The notes below the pieces were generated by a model that saw nothing but the letters and a program-made list of their open reading frames with translations, was not told where the DNA came from and did not search any database. Both the position numbers and the translations under genes were made by a program. From the NCBI GenBank assembly GCA_002430545.1, contig DJCM01000001.1, positions 22,475 to 86,474 on the forward strand: a stretch of 64,000 nucleotides of DNA, in the 5' to 3' direction. The stretch comes from Flavobacteriaceae bacterium UBA5950. GTDB lineage: Bacteria > Bacteroidota > Bacteroidia > Flavobacteriales > Flavobacteriaceae. Below are positions 55,408-63,944 of this stretch, piece after piece (position 1 is the first letter of the stretch; the number at the start of each line of letters is the position of its first letter).

Positions 55408-56361
55408 TTACTCTTTATAAACACCCATTTGAAAGAATTTCTCCTGACGATCAAGAACTAATTTGTCTATCGGAATGTCTTTAATTTCGTTATGGGCTTT
55501 CAAAATAGTTCTTTGAACAGTTGAAAAAGTTTGCTTTCGATCTCGATGTGCGCCACCCAATGGTTCTTTGACAATAGTGTCAATGATTTTTAGACGTTTC
55601 ATGTCTTTAGCTGTGAGCTTCAGCGCATCGGCTGCTTGCTCTTTATACTCCCAGCTTCGCCATAAAATAGATGAACATGACTCAGGAGAAATCACTGAGT
55701 ACCATGTGTTTTCGAGCATGAATACTCGATCACCAACGCCTATACCCAAAGCACCTCCAGATGCACCCTCGCCGATGATCAAGACAAAAACTTGTGTTTT
55801 AAGTCGTGACATCTCCAATATATTTCGAGCAATCGCCTCTCCTTGACCACGCTCCTCTGCCTCGAGACCAGGATAAGCCCCAGGCGTGTCAACCAAGCAC
55901 AAAACAGGAATGCCAAACTTTTCAGCAGACTTCATAAGTCGAAGGGCTTTGCGATAACCCTCAGGATTAGCCATCCCAAAGTTTCGATACTGGCGTGTTT
56001 TTGTGTTGGACCCCTTTTGTTGACCAATAAATAAAAAACTCTGATCACCAATTTTTCCAAATCCACTCACCATCGCTTTATCGTCCTTGACAGTACGATC
56101 ACCATGGAGTTCTAAAAAAGTTTCACCTGAAAGCGCATGGATGTAGTCCATCGTATAGGGTCGCTGGGGGTGTCTTGATAGTTGGACACGCTGCCAGGGC
56201 GTTAGGTTACCATAGATTTCTTTTTTGGTGGATAGAAGTTTTTCTTCAATTTGCTGACAGGTTGTGGTGACATCAACATCACTCTCATCCCCTATTACAG
56301 CACATTTTTGGAGTTGTTCTTCAAGCTCTTGTATGGGCTGCTCAAAATCCAAATATTCCAT
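55408..56361 (-). CDS. accA: Acetyl-CoA carboxylase carboxyltransferase subunit alpha
   Basis: 317 residues, normal length. AccA with AccD moves the carboxyl group from carboxybiotin to acetyl-CoA to make malonyl-CoA for fatty acid synthesis. Typical segments are ELHGDRTVKDDKAMVSGFGKI, QQKGSNTKTRQYRNFGMANPEG and LVDTPGAYPGLEAEERGQGEAIA, with GEGASGGALGIGVGD. It lies between the EamA gene (40-bp gap) and dnaB, and has its own promoter element. Confidence 0.97.
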   Translation of the reverse strand: MEYLDFEQPIQELEEQLQKCAVIGDESDVDVTTTCQQIEEKLLSTKKEIYGNLTPWQRVQLSRHPQRPYTMDYIHALSGETFLELHGDRTVKDDKAMVSGFGKIGDQSFLFIGQQKGSNTKTRQYRNFGMANPEGYRKALRLMKSAEKFGIPVLCLVDTPGAYPGLEAEERGQGEAIARNILEMSRLKTQVFVLIIGEGASGGALGIGVGDRVFMLENTWYSVISPESCSSILWRSWEYKEQAADALKLTAKDMKRLKIIDTIVKEPLGGAHRDRKQTFSTVQRTILKAHNEIKDIPIDKLVLDRQEKFFQMGVYKE

Positions 56362-56383
56362 AGTGGATCTTCTTTTGATTCAA

Positions 56384-56391
56384 CAAATATA
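56384..56391 (-). promoter_or_regulatory. -7 promoter element (TATATTTG) for accA
   Basis: On the minus strand TATATTTG lies 22 bases before the accA ATG. No TTG at -33 was found, since this region overlaps the EamA stop. Confidence 0.45.
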
Positions 56392-56401
56392 ATGTTTTGA
56401 T

Positions 56402-57295
56402 TTAGTTGGTGGATGAACTCATTTTCTTTTTTAACTTCAAAAATCCATTTGTCAATACAGACAATAATATGAGTAAGGTACCAATATAAAATGTAAGACC
56501 CATTTTTTCATCAGATCCAAAAATCAAAATGCCGAACAAAATCCCATATACTGGTTCCATATTAATGGCTAACATCAATGAAAATGGGGTTAAGTGTCGC
56601 ATCACAGCGATGGAAACCACAAAGGCGTATGCTGTGCAAACGATTACCAATATTGATATCCAAAGAATGTCGGTTTTGGAAATTGAAAACAATTCAACTG
56701 TAAGTTTTCCTTGCATCAATAGAATCATACTCATACATACTGCACCAGCTCCGAGCTGATAAACAGACATCACTCTTGCATCTGACTTATGAATAGCCTT
56801 TCCATTAATTAGAGTAAATGCAACAGACAACAAAATAGCAATAAACGCAAACATCATCCCTTCGATGTAATGATACTCTGTTTGCATAATCAAACCCAAT
56901 GCAACAACGACGATCAGTCCAAGTACAATTTCATACCAAACAAACGATCGCTTATAGAAAATGGGCTCAACAAATGCAGTGACCAATGCCCCCGCCGACA
57001 TGACAGATAGCGTGACTGAAACATTGGAAACTTTTACAGCATGAAAGAAAAATACCCAATGAAGGGCAATCAAAAAACCACAGATGAGCATAATGTACAA
57101 CTGTTTTGTAGATAGCGCAAAAGATATACGGCTAATACCCATAAACAGTGCTACAACAGCAGTGGCCAGAACCATGCGATACCACACCAATGATACTGCA
57201 TCAATGGAGATTAGTTTTCCCAATATTGCTGTGAATCCAAAAATGAAAACAATAAAATGAAAATGCAGTGTACTTTTGAGTTTATCGCTTGGCAT
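56402..57295 (-). CDS. EamA/DMT family transporter
   Basis: 297 residues in ten predicted membrane helices arranged as two EamA repeats (about 10-140 and 150-285), with GKLISIDAVSLVWYRMVLA in the first and PVYGILFGILIFGSDE in the second. The family exports small metabolites such as amino acids or nucleosides; the substrate cannot be told. It overlaps lptG by 14 bases and so belongs to the tgt-lptG-EamA transcript. Confidence 0.88.
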   Translation of the reverse strand: MPSDKLKSTLHFHFIVFIFGFTAILGKLISIDAVSLVWYRMVLATAVVALFMGISRISFALSTKQLYIMLICGFLIALHWVFFFHAVKVSNVSVTLSVMSAGALVTAFVEPIFYKRSFVWYEIVLGLIVVVALGLIMQTEYHYIEGMMFAFIAILLSVAFTLINGKAIHKSDARVMSVYQLGAGAVCMSMILLMQGKLTVELFSISKTDILWISILVIVCTAYAFVVSIAVMRHLTPFSLMLAINMEPVYGILFGILIFGSDEKMGLTFYIGTLLILLSVLTNGFLKLKKKMSSSTN

Positions 57296-58370
57296 ACCTT
57301 AAAATAACAATGGACAGAATCCCAAAAACTACATTTGGAATCCATGCAGCAAGTGCAGCAGTGTAGTTGGATTTTTCGACCATTACCTCAAATATTTTAT
57401 CGAAAAAGATGTAGACAAATGCGAGAACAACGCCAAGTGCTAAATTCATTCCAATCCCTCCACGCCTCTTGAAAGATGAAACAGCAACACCAATAATTGT
57501 AAGAATAAATGCAGCGATCATAATTGACCATCGCTTGTTTCGGACAAGAAGGTGGCTATTGATCAAAGGACTACCACTTTCTTTTTCCTTGGCAATAAAA
57601 TCGTTGAGTTCAAATAAGTTTAGTGTTTGGGCTGTGTACTCCAAAGGTGATAGATCTTCAAAAGTGAAAGGCATAATTGTATCCAAACGTGGCTTTGACT
57701 CGATGGTTTCTGCACCACTTGGGTCAAATGATCTCTTGAAATAGTCTGTTAAACGATATAGGGTATCTTCCTCAATCCAACGGATATTTCTTGCAGATAT
57801 TTTAGATGTTAATACGTTGCCTTCAAAACTCTCATAGCTAAAGTTATATCCCAACTGACGAGTGGGATTGAACTGACTTAAATAAACATAATCCCCATCT
57901 CCAATCTGTTTGAAAAGTAGCTGTGTTTGTCGATCTTTTTTTAATGATTTTAAAAATTTAAACTCAAATTCCTTGATGTTTTTACTGGCGTTTGGTACGA
58001 TAAATTGGCCTACTACAAATGCGCCGATAGATATGATTGAGGCAGCAACCAAAAATGGACGTAGATATCTGTAAAACGAAATCCCCGAGCCGAGTATCGC
58101 GATCACCTCAGAGTTGGAAGAAAGCTTTGAAGTAAACCATATGACCGAGAGAAATAAAAATATTGGGAATAGAATAAATCCAAAGTGCCAAACAAAGTTG
58201 TAGTAATACCAAAGAATATCTAGTGTTGGCACTTCTTTCTGATTGAAATTATCAATCTTTTGTGACAGGTCAACCAAAACACTGATGGGAATAAAAAGAA
58301 ACAACATTGTCAAAAATGTGACGATGTATTTGTAGATGATATAACGATCTAAAATCCGAGTATTCAGCAT
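57282..58370 (-). CDS. LptF/LptG family permease
   Basis: 362 residues. Three membrane helices in the first 125 residues (YIVTFLTMLFLFIPISVLVD), a periplasmic jellyroll-like domain (about 130-265) and three C-terminal helices give the usual topology of LptF/G, the permease of the lipopolysaccharide export machine LptB2FG. Between LptF and LptG I lean to LptG by position beside tgt, but this is not certain. Its start overlaps the tgt stop by one base. Confidence 0.88.
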   Translation of the reverse strand: MLNTRILDRYIIYKYIVTFLTMLFLFIPISVLVDLSQKIDNFNQKEVPTLDILWYYYNFVWHFGFILFPIFLFLSVIWFTSKLSSNSEVIAILGSGISFYRYLRPFLVAASIISIGAFVVGQFIVPNASKNIKEFEFKFLKSLKKDRQTQLLFKQIGDGDYVYLSQFNPTRQLGYNFSYESFEGNVLTSKISARNIRWIEEDTLYRLTDYFKRSFDPSGAETIESKPRLDTIMPFTFEDLSPLEYTAQTLNLFELNDFIAKEKESGSPLINSHLLVRNKRWSIMIAAFILTIIGVAVSSFKRRGGIGMNLALGVVLAFVYIFFDKIFEVMVEKSNYTAALAAWIPNVVFGILSIVILRYAKR

Positions 58371-59500
58371 TATAATCTGTTATTCATTTGTCGTACCATT
58401 TTGTTTTTCCAGTCTGCAAAATCGTCATTTAAAATGTGTTTTCTTGCTTGGCGAGCCAACCACAAATAAAATCCTAAGTTATGAATACTTGCAATTTGTC
58501 TGCCCAAAAACTCACTGGCTGCAAACAAATGACGTAAATATGCTTTGGAGTAATCCCTATCAACAAATGTAGGGCCATCAGGATCGATTGGTGAGTGATC
58601 ATTTTCCCATTTTTTATTTTTGATATTGATTGTGCCTCGAGACGTAAATAGCATTCCGTTTCTTCCATTCCGAGTAGGCATCACACAGTCAAACATATCA
58701 ACACCTAAGGATATATTTTCCAAAATATTAATTGGCGTTCCAACACCCATCAAATAGCGAGGTTTGTCTTTGGGGAGAATGGAGCAAACCTCATCTGCCA
58801 TGGCATACATCTCCTCTGCTGGTTCTCCAACCGATAGACCACCAATGGCATTCCCGGGTGCATTTACATCAGCGATGTATTTTGCTGACTCCACTCGTAA
58901 ATCTTTGTAGGTACTCCCCTGCACAATCGGAAATAATGATTGATTATGCCCATACTTTGGATCAGTGTTATTCATCTGATGAATACATCGATCAAGCCAA
59001 CGGTGTGTGAGTGCCATCGAGTTTTTAGCATAGCTGTAATCACTAGGGTATGGCGGACATTCGTCAAACGCCATAATGATATCTGCCCCTATCGATCGTT
59101 GGATGTCGATTACCTTTTCGGGGGTAAAAAAATGAGATGATCCATCTATATGTGACTTGAACTGAACACCATCTTCTTCTATTTTTCTATTGGCAGCTAG
59201 GGAATAGACTTGGTACCCCCCACTATCGGTTAGCAGGTTTCGATCCCAATTCATAAATTTATGAATGCCGCCAGCTTGCTCCAATATATCCACAGAAGGT
59301 CTTAAATACAAATGATAGGTATTTGCCAAAATAATGTCTGGATTGATCTCCTGCTTCAAATCTTTTTGATGAATGCCTTTGACAGAAGCTTGTGTTCCAA
59401 CAGGCATAAAAATGGGCGTTTCAATTTGACCATGATCTGTTGTAATGATGCCTGCACGTGCCTTTGACCCTGTATCCGTATGTTGACAAGTAAATTTCAC
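58370..59500 (-). CDS. tgt: tRNA-guanine transglycosylase
   Basis: 376 residues. Tgt replaces G34 with preQ1 in tRNAs for Asp, Asn, His and Tyr. Catalytic features include LLTDSGGYQVYSL, GADIIMAFDECPPYPSDYSYA (short form) with the nucleophile Asp in MGVGTPINILENISLGVDMFDCVMPTRNGRNG. The zinc-site cysteines common to the family at the C-terminus (CxCxxC) are not visible in this protein: the region reads RGTINIKNKKWENDHSPIDPD. The start is GTG (59498-59500). Confidence 0.93.
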   Translation of the reverse strand: MKFTCQHTDTGSKARAGIITTDHGQIETPIFMPVGTQASVKGIHQKDLKQEINPDIILANTYHLYLRPSVDILEQAGGIHKFMNWDRNLLTDSGGYQVYSLAANRKIEEDGVQFKSHIDGSSHFFTPEKVIDIQRSIGADIIMAFDECPPYPSDYSYAKNSMALTHRWLDRCIHQMNNTDPKYGHNQSLFPIVQGSTYKDLRVESAKYIADVNAPGNAIGGLSVGEPAEEMYAMADEVCSILPKDKPRYLMGVGTPINILENISLGVDMFDCVMPTRNGRNGMLFTSRGTINIKNKKWENDHSPIDPDGPTFVDRDYSKAYLRHLFAASEFLGRQIASIHNLGFYLWLARQARKHILNDDFADWKNKMVRQMNNRL

Positions 59501-59506
59501 TGCTTG

Positions 59507-59514
59507 TAAAGATA
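59507..59514 (-). promoter_or_regulatory. Possible -7 element (TATCTTTA) for tgt
   Basis: One mismatch to TAnnTTTG, ending six bases before the GTG start of tgt on the minus strand. Confidence 0.3.
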
Positions 59515-59637
59515 ATCATCGCAACTGAGCAAATCTTTGTTCTTAACAAAATGTTGATTTTTAACGTAAAATAATGACTTAGTCTCTTTTGTATACCCCT
59601 CTGTTACCTTATTTTTACGCTTCATATTCACAACTGG

Positions 59638-60483
59638 ATGAACACAATACAACAACTCGAAAATACAGTGCAACAAGTCAGGAGGGATATCCTTAGAATG
59701 GTGCATAAAGTAAATTCTGGACACCCTGGTGGATCACTTGGATGTGCCGAATTTTTTGTGGTTTTATTCAAGGAAATCATGAACTATAAAACTGATTTTG
59801 AAATGGATGGTGTTGGAGAGGATTTATTCTTTTTATCCAATGGTCACATTTCGCCAGTGTACTACAGCGTTCTTGCAAGAAGTGGATTTTTTCCAGTTAA
59901 GGAACTTCAAACCTTTCGACTGTTGGATTCTCGTTTGCAAGGACATCCAACCACCCACGAAAAACTACCAGGTGTGCGAATTGCATCTGGATCATTGGGG
60001 CAAGGAATGTCAGTAGCACTAGGTGCAGCAGCAGCAAAAAAACTCAACCAAGACAATAGCTTGATATACAGTTTGCATGGCGATGGTGAACTCCAAGAAG
60101 GTCAAAATTGGGAAGCGATCTTGTATGCAGGTTCGAAGGGAGTTGAAAACCTTATTGCGACGATTGATGTCAATGGCAAGCAAATTGACGGCAGTACAGA
60201 TGATGTTCTCTACATGGGCGATCTACAAGAAAAGTTTCAGGCATTTGGTTGGAAAGTGATTACCATCAAAAATGGAAATGATATATCGTCGATTATTGAT
60301 GGTTTGAATCAAGCCAAAAAAGAAACAAATAATGGAAAACCTATTTGTGTATTATTGCATACAGAAATGGGCAATGGAGTTGACTTTATGATGCATACAC
60401 ACGCTTGGCATGGAAAAGCACCCAACGATGAGCAGCTATCTACAGCTCTTACACAAAATCCTGAAACACTAGGAGACTACTGA
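59638..60483 (+). CDS. Transketolase, N-terminal subunit
   Basis: 281 residues carrying the thiamine-diphosphate binding half: VNSGHPGGSLGCAEFFVVLF, GSLGQGMSVALGAA, and the ThDP motif GDGELQEGQNWEAI followed by NGKQIDGS. Transketolase moves two-carbon units in the pentose phosphate pathway. In this genome the enzyme is encoded as two proteins; the second gene begins ten bases after this stop. Split transketolases are known in many bacteria and archaea, and the two subunits assemble. It fits pentose use from xylan. Confidence 0.94.
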   Translation: MNTIQQLENTVQQVRRDILRMVHKVNSGHPGGSLGCAEFFVVLFKEIMNYKTDFEMDGVGEDLFFLSNGHISPVYYSVLARSGFFPVKELQTFRLLDSRLQGHPTTHEKLPGVRIASGSLGQGMSVALGAAAAKKLNQDNSLIYSLHGDGELQEGQNWEAILYAGSKGVENLIATIDVNGKQIDGSTDDVLYMGDLQEKFQAFGWKVITIKNGNDISSIIDGLNQAKKETNNGKPICVLLHTEMGNGVDFMMHTHAWHGKAPNDEQLSTALTQNPETLGDY

Positions 60484-60493
60484 ATTTGACCAT

Positions 60494-61450
60494 ATGAAAA
60501 CATATACTTTTACAGAAAAAATTGATACACGCTCTGGCTTTGGTGATGGGTTGACCGAACTAGGTCAGTCCAATGAAAATGTTGTTGCGCTCTGCGCAGA
60601 TTTAACAGGCTCATTGAAAATGAATGCGTTTCAAAACAATCATCCTGAACGATTTTTCCAAATTGGAATAGCCGAAGCCAATATGATGGGAATTGCAGCA
60701 GGGCTCACCATTGGAGGTAAAATTCCATTTACAGGGACCTTTGCCAATTTTTCAACTGGACGTGTCTATGATCAAATTCGACAATCGATCGCCTACTCGC
60801 ACAAAAACGTAAAGATTTGTGCTTCTCATGCTGGGGTGACTTTGGGTGAGGATGGAGCAACCCATCAAATCCTTGAAGATATTGGCTTGATGAAAATGTT
60901 GCCAGGCATGACTGTTATCAATACTTGTGATTACAATCAAACCAAAGCAGCAACTATTGCTATTGCCGACTATAATGGACCTGTTTATCTACGATTTGGA
61001 AGACCTAAAGTTCCCAATTTTACTGATGAAAATCAATCGTTCAATGTGGGAGAAGGACTGGTGCTATCGCCAGGAAAAGATGTGAGTATTATTGCCACAG
61101 GGCACCTGGTTTGGGAAGCGTTGGAAGCTGCAAAAGCTTTGCATGATCAAGGGATTTCGGCCGAAATTATTGACATACATACCATCAAACCTTTGGACGA
61201 AAAACTCGTCATCGAGTCAGCTAAAAAAACAGGAGCAGTCGTCAGCTGTGAAGAACATAATTTTTTGGGTGGTCTTGGTGAAAGTATCTCTAGAACACTC
61301 GCAATGCACCACCCAACCCCTCAGGAGTTTGTTGCGACGAAAGATACTTTTGGTGAGTCTGGCACACCTGCTCAACTCATGGACAAATATGGCCTTAACG
61401 CCAGCTCCATTGTCAGTGCTGCAAATCGTGTTTTAGTAAGAAAAAAGTAA
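60494..61450 (+). CDS. Transketolase, C-terminal subunit
   Basis: 318 residues with the pyrimidine-binding and C-terminal domains: RSGFGDGLTELGQ, ALCADLTGSLKM, FQIGIAEANMMGIAAGLTIGGKIPF (Glu contacts ThDP), and the C-terminal ATGHLVWEALEAAKALHDQG. It completes the active site with the N-terminal subunit encoded just upstream. The gene is followed by the convergent FKBP-like gene after four bases. Confidence 0.94.
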   Translation: MKTYTFTEKIDTRSGFGDGLTELGQSNENVVALCADLTGSLKMNAFQNNHPERFFQIGIAEANMMGIAAGLTIGGKIPFTGTFANFSTGRVYDQIRQSIAYSHKNVKICASHAGVTLGEDGATHQILEDIGLMKMLPGMTVINTCDYNQTKAATIAIADYNGPVYLRFGRPKVPNFTDENQSFNVGEGLVLSPGKDVSIIATGHLVWEALEAAKALHDQGISAEIIDIHTIKPLDEKLVIESAKKTGAVVSCEEHNFLGGLGESISRTLAMHHPTPQEFVATKDTFGESGTPAQLMDKYGLNASSIVSAANRVLVRKK

Positions 61451-61454
61451 GTAA

Positions 61455-62348
61455 TTAAGAATTAGGATCTAGATAATCTGGCGTACCATCGCCATTTCCA
61501 TCATCAGCAGTGCCATCATTATTGATATCATACTCATCAATTGTGAGTATCCCATCTCCATCATCGTCAGTATCTAGATAATTGGGCGTACCATCGCCAT
61601 CAGTGTCGTCAACGTCATCAGAAAAATGATGATTTCCATCAATATCTTCGTCAACAGTTGGAACAGTATCCCCATCGTGATCTGCAGTCTTAAATGTGTA
61701 TAGCTCGACAGCAAAAATCAAAGGGGCATAAGGCCTAGGAGCAGATGAACTGCCATAATAGCCCAAGGCAGAGGGCATGATCACAACCGCAGTACCAAAA
61801 CCATCGAATGAAACCAATCCGGTATCAGCGTCAACTTCCCAAGTCCCTCGTTCAATATGAGGTAGTAGTTCATAAAACCCACGAACAGTACTCAACCCAG
61901 AAAACCATAGTGGTTGGTCATTACTGTCAAAAGAATAACCATCCAAAAACATTCCCTTATATGTCACGTACGCTTCATCAGCAAAGCTGGGTGAATCCCC
62001 AACTCCTTGCCTCACATCTGGTATAACATACATTGTGTGGGAAAAATAATTACCATCTTCATCTTTGATTTTGACCTCCTGCTCAACCACTTGGTCGATC
62101 ATTGGGGTTTTGTCAGGGTTATTTGTCAATGAGTCAATTGTAAACTCTACATGCTCGGTCGATGCTGCATTGGCATAGTCATCATAGTTGTAGAAATGAC
62201 TTTGCAAAAAAGAAACAATAGAATCATTGTCAGCTGTTCGCTGTTCCTCATAATCACGCAGAGGAGTCACAAATGTATTTCTGGTTTCATCACATTGAAT
62301 AAACAACAAAGACAATGCAAAAAGGAAAAAAGGATAGTAATTTTTCAT
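61455..62348 (-). CDS. FKBP-like lipoprotein with C-terminal calcium-binding repeats
   Basis: 297 residues. Lipoprotein signal with Cys at LLFIQC. An FKBP-type isomerase domain spans about 105-225 (VTYKGMFLDGYSFDSN, AVVIMPSALGYYGSSS, PLIFAVELYTF). The last 65 residues are a string of Asp-rich calcium motifs, including DHDGDTVPTVDED, DTDGDGTPNYLD, DDDGDGILTIDEYD and GNGDGTPDYLD, as in thrombospondin type 3 repeats. A surface or periplasmic location is likely. Some FKBP catalytic residues are not obvious, so activity is unproven. Confidence 0.82.
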   Translation of the reverse strand: MKNYYPFFLFALSLLFIQCDETRNTFVTPLRDYEEQRTADNDSIVSFLQSHFYNYDDYANAASTEHVEFTIDSLTNNPDKTPMIDQVVEQEVKIKDEDGNYFSHTMYVIPDVRQGVGDSPSFADEAYVTYKGMFLDGYSFDSNDQPLWFSGLSTVRGFYELLPHIERGTWEVDADTGLVSFDGFGTAVVIMPSALGYYGSSSAPRPYAPLIFAVELYTFKTADHDGDTVPTVDEDIDGNHHFSDDVDDTDGDGTPNYLDTDDDGDGILTIDEYDINNDGTADDGNGDGTPDYLDPNS

Positions 62349-62383
62349 CTAAAAAAATAGTGCTGCAAGATACGATTTTCTTG

Positions 62384-62391
62384 TATTTTTG
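62384..62391 (+). promoter_or_regulatory. -7 promoter element (TATTTTTG) for the S4-domain gene
   Basis: TATTTTTG ends 29 bases before the TTG start codon at 62421. Confidence 0.45.
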
Positions 62392-62420
62392 GTCAGTAGA
62401 ATCAACAATTAACATTTCTT

Positions 62421-62807
62421 TTGCGAATTGATAAATATCTATGGGCCATTCGATTTTACAAATCGAGAAACGAAGCATCCATCGCTTGTAAGAAAGGGCA
62501 TGTACGCATCAACGAAACAATTTTGAAGCCTTCCAGAGAGGTTTTTGGTGCCGAAAAAATAATTATTCGAAAAAATCAAATGGAGTTTACTATCGTAGTT
62601 CTAGACATTCCAAAATCTAGAGTGGGTGCCAAGCTAGTCGAGAGATATGCAAAAGATATTACGCCAGAGGACGTTCAAAAAGCAAGGGCTGAAGTTGCCA
62701 TGCATCAATCCAACAACAGGCTAGAGACTGGTGGAAGACCAAGTAAAAAAAATCGCAGAGACCTGATGGATTTTAAAGAAAGTGGTACGATTGATGCTGA
62801 TGAATGA
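62421..62807 (+). CDS. S4-domain RNA-binding protein (Hsp15-like)
   Basis: 128 residues. The S4 domain fills the first 60 residues (MRIDKYLWAIRFYKSRNEA, KKGHVRINETILKPS), followed by a charged helical tail. Hsp15 binds free 50S subunits with stalled nascent chains; this assignment is by similarity. The start is TTG (62421-62423), since the family begins exactly with MRIDKYLW and no ATG is available. A phosphoribosyltransferase gene follows 12 bases after the stop. Confidence 0.87.
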   Translation: MRIDKYLWAIRFYKSRNEASIACKKGHVRINETILKPSREVFGAEKIIIRKNQMEFTIVVLDIPKSRVGAKLVERYAKDITPEDVQKARAEVAMHQSNNRLETGGRPSKKNRRDLMDFKESGTIDADE

Positions 62808-62808
62808 T

Positions 62809-62816
62809 TATATTTG
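62809..62816 (+). promoter_or_regulatory. -7 promoter element (TATATTTG) for the phosphoribosyltransferase gene
   Basis: TATATTTG lies directly after the S4-gene stop and ends three bases before the ATG at 62820, predicting a leaderless transcript. Confidence 0.5.
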
Positions 62817-62819
62817 AGT

Positions 62820-63317
62820 ATGTATAATGACTGCATCTTAACGTCCGAGCAAGCAGAACTTAGTATTCGTAGGATTGCTTACCAAATTTATGAGGACAAT
62901 ACAAAAGAGGATAAAGTTATCATCGCTGGGGTGATGACCAATGGTAATCATGTAGCTGAATCAATTGCAAAAATCTTACGCTCTATATCAGATTTAGAAG
63001 TCATTGATTGTCAAATTCACGTGGATAAAAAAAATCCTCATGCTGAAATACAAACGTCCATTGACCAATCTGTTTATAAAAATTGCTCAGTTATTATCGT
63101 TGATGACGTCTTAAATACTGGCTCGACTCTGATCTATGCTGTTCGTCACTTTTTGGAAGTGCCACTCACACAATGCAAGGTTGCTGTTTTGATCAATCGA
63201 AATCATAAAAAATTTCCGATTAAGGCAGACTATAAAGGAATTTCGTTATCCACGAGCTTACACGAACACGTTGAGATAGTGTGCAAAAAAAATACTTTCG
63301 AGGGTTATTTAACCTAA
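62820..63317 (+). CDS. Type I phosphoribosyltransferase, PyrR-like
   Basis: 165 residues. The PRPP-binding loop is VIIVDDVLNTGSTLIYA, preceded by an N-terminal half with VIIAGVMTNGNHVAESIAK. This is the fold of PyrR and hypoxanthine/xanthine PRTases. The gene is known next to the S4-domain and aroK genes in flavobacteria. Without a pyr operon nearby a regulatory role is not supported; the base substrate is unknown. I use the ATG at 62820. It overlaps aroK by nine bases, convergently. Confidence 0.87.
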   Translation: MYNDCILTSEQAELSIRRIAYQIYEDNTKEDKVIIAGVMTNGNHVAESIAKILRSISDLEVIDCQIHVDKKNPHAEIQTSIDQSVYKNCSVIIVDDVLNTGSTLIYAVRHFLEVPLTQCKVAVLINRNHKKFPIKADYKGISLSTSLHEHVEIVCKKNTFEGYLT

Positions 63318-63863
63318 TTTTTGAATGATTTGACTTACCAAATTCGCAGGGCTTTCGTCACGAATATATATGGGATGATTGGCTTGCTCATAAAATTGTT
63401 TTCTTTCAAAAATATGTTTAGAAATAAATTCCAATAAATCCTTTTTTGTGTTCAAATGAGAAATCATTGGACGCTTACTTCGCTCTGGAAACAAACGATT
63501 ACAAAGCATCTTTACAGAGGGAGAAAGATAGAATGTGAGAGGTGTTGCTTGTGAAACAGATTGCATATTATCAGCATAGCAAGGCGTACCACCACCAAGT
63601 GAGAGGACAGATTTTTTTTGATTGACAAGAAGCTTATCTAAAGCTATTTTTTCGAGTTTTCTAAACCCAATTTCACCATTTTTCAAAAAAAGATTTGGGA
63701 TAGAATCACCATATTTATTGGTCAAGTATTCATCTAAATCTACAAAAGGTAGTTGTAATTGTTGTGCCAAAAGTCGCCCAGCAGTGCTTTTCCCACATCC
63801 CATATAGCCAAGAAGAACAATGTGATGATTGTCTGCCAAATCTTTATTTATGCGATCATTCAT
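63309..63863 (-). CDS. aroK: Shikimate kinase
   Basis: 184 residues. AroK phosphorylates shikimate in aromatic amino acid synthesis. Walker A is LLGYMGCGKSTAGRLLA, the shikimate-binding Asp lies in FVDLDEYL, an Arg in GFRKLEKIAL, and the GGGTPCY loop follows. The LID region contains PERSKRPMI. It is divergent from tRNA-Lys. A TAAATTTG element lies ten bases before its ATG. Confidence 0.95.
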   Translation of the reverse strand: MNDRINKDLADNHHIVLLGYMGCGKSTAGRLLAQQLQLPFVDLDEYLTNKYGDSIPNLFLKNGEIGFRKLEKIALDKLLVNQKKSVLSLGGGTPCYADNMQSVSQATPLTFYLSPSVKMLCNRLFPERSKRPMISHLNTKKDLLEFISKHIFERKQFYEQANHPIYIRDESPANLVSQIIQKLG

Positions 63864-63873
63864 GGTACGCTTG

Positions 63874-63881
63874 CAAATTTA
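63874..63881 (-). promoter_or_regulatory. -7 promoter element (TAAATTTG) for aroK
   Basis: On the minus strand TAAATTTG ends ten bases before the aroK ATG. A proper -33 was not found. Confidence 0.4.
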
Positions 63882-63894
63882 AGCCAATTTAAAC

Positions 63895-63926
63895 TTTGAT
63901 TAATCGTAGAATTGAATTTATATTTG
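63895..63926 (+). promoter_or_regulatory. Promoter (-33 TTTG, -7 TATATTTG) for tRNA-Lys
   Basis: TTTG at 63895-63898 and TATATTTG at 63919-63926 are 20 bases apart. The tRNA begins about 18 bases downstream. Confidence 0.65.
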
Positions 63927-63944
63927 CAGCCATTGAAAAAAACC

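Noticed and set aside
61490..61680. Short DNA repeats (GATGGnGATnC-like) resembling a tandem array
   Set aside because: They code for the Asp-Gly-Asp-Gly calcium repeats of the FKBP-like lipoprotein and are explained by the protein.
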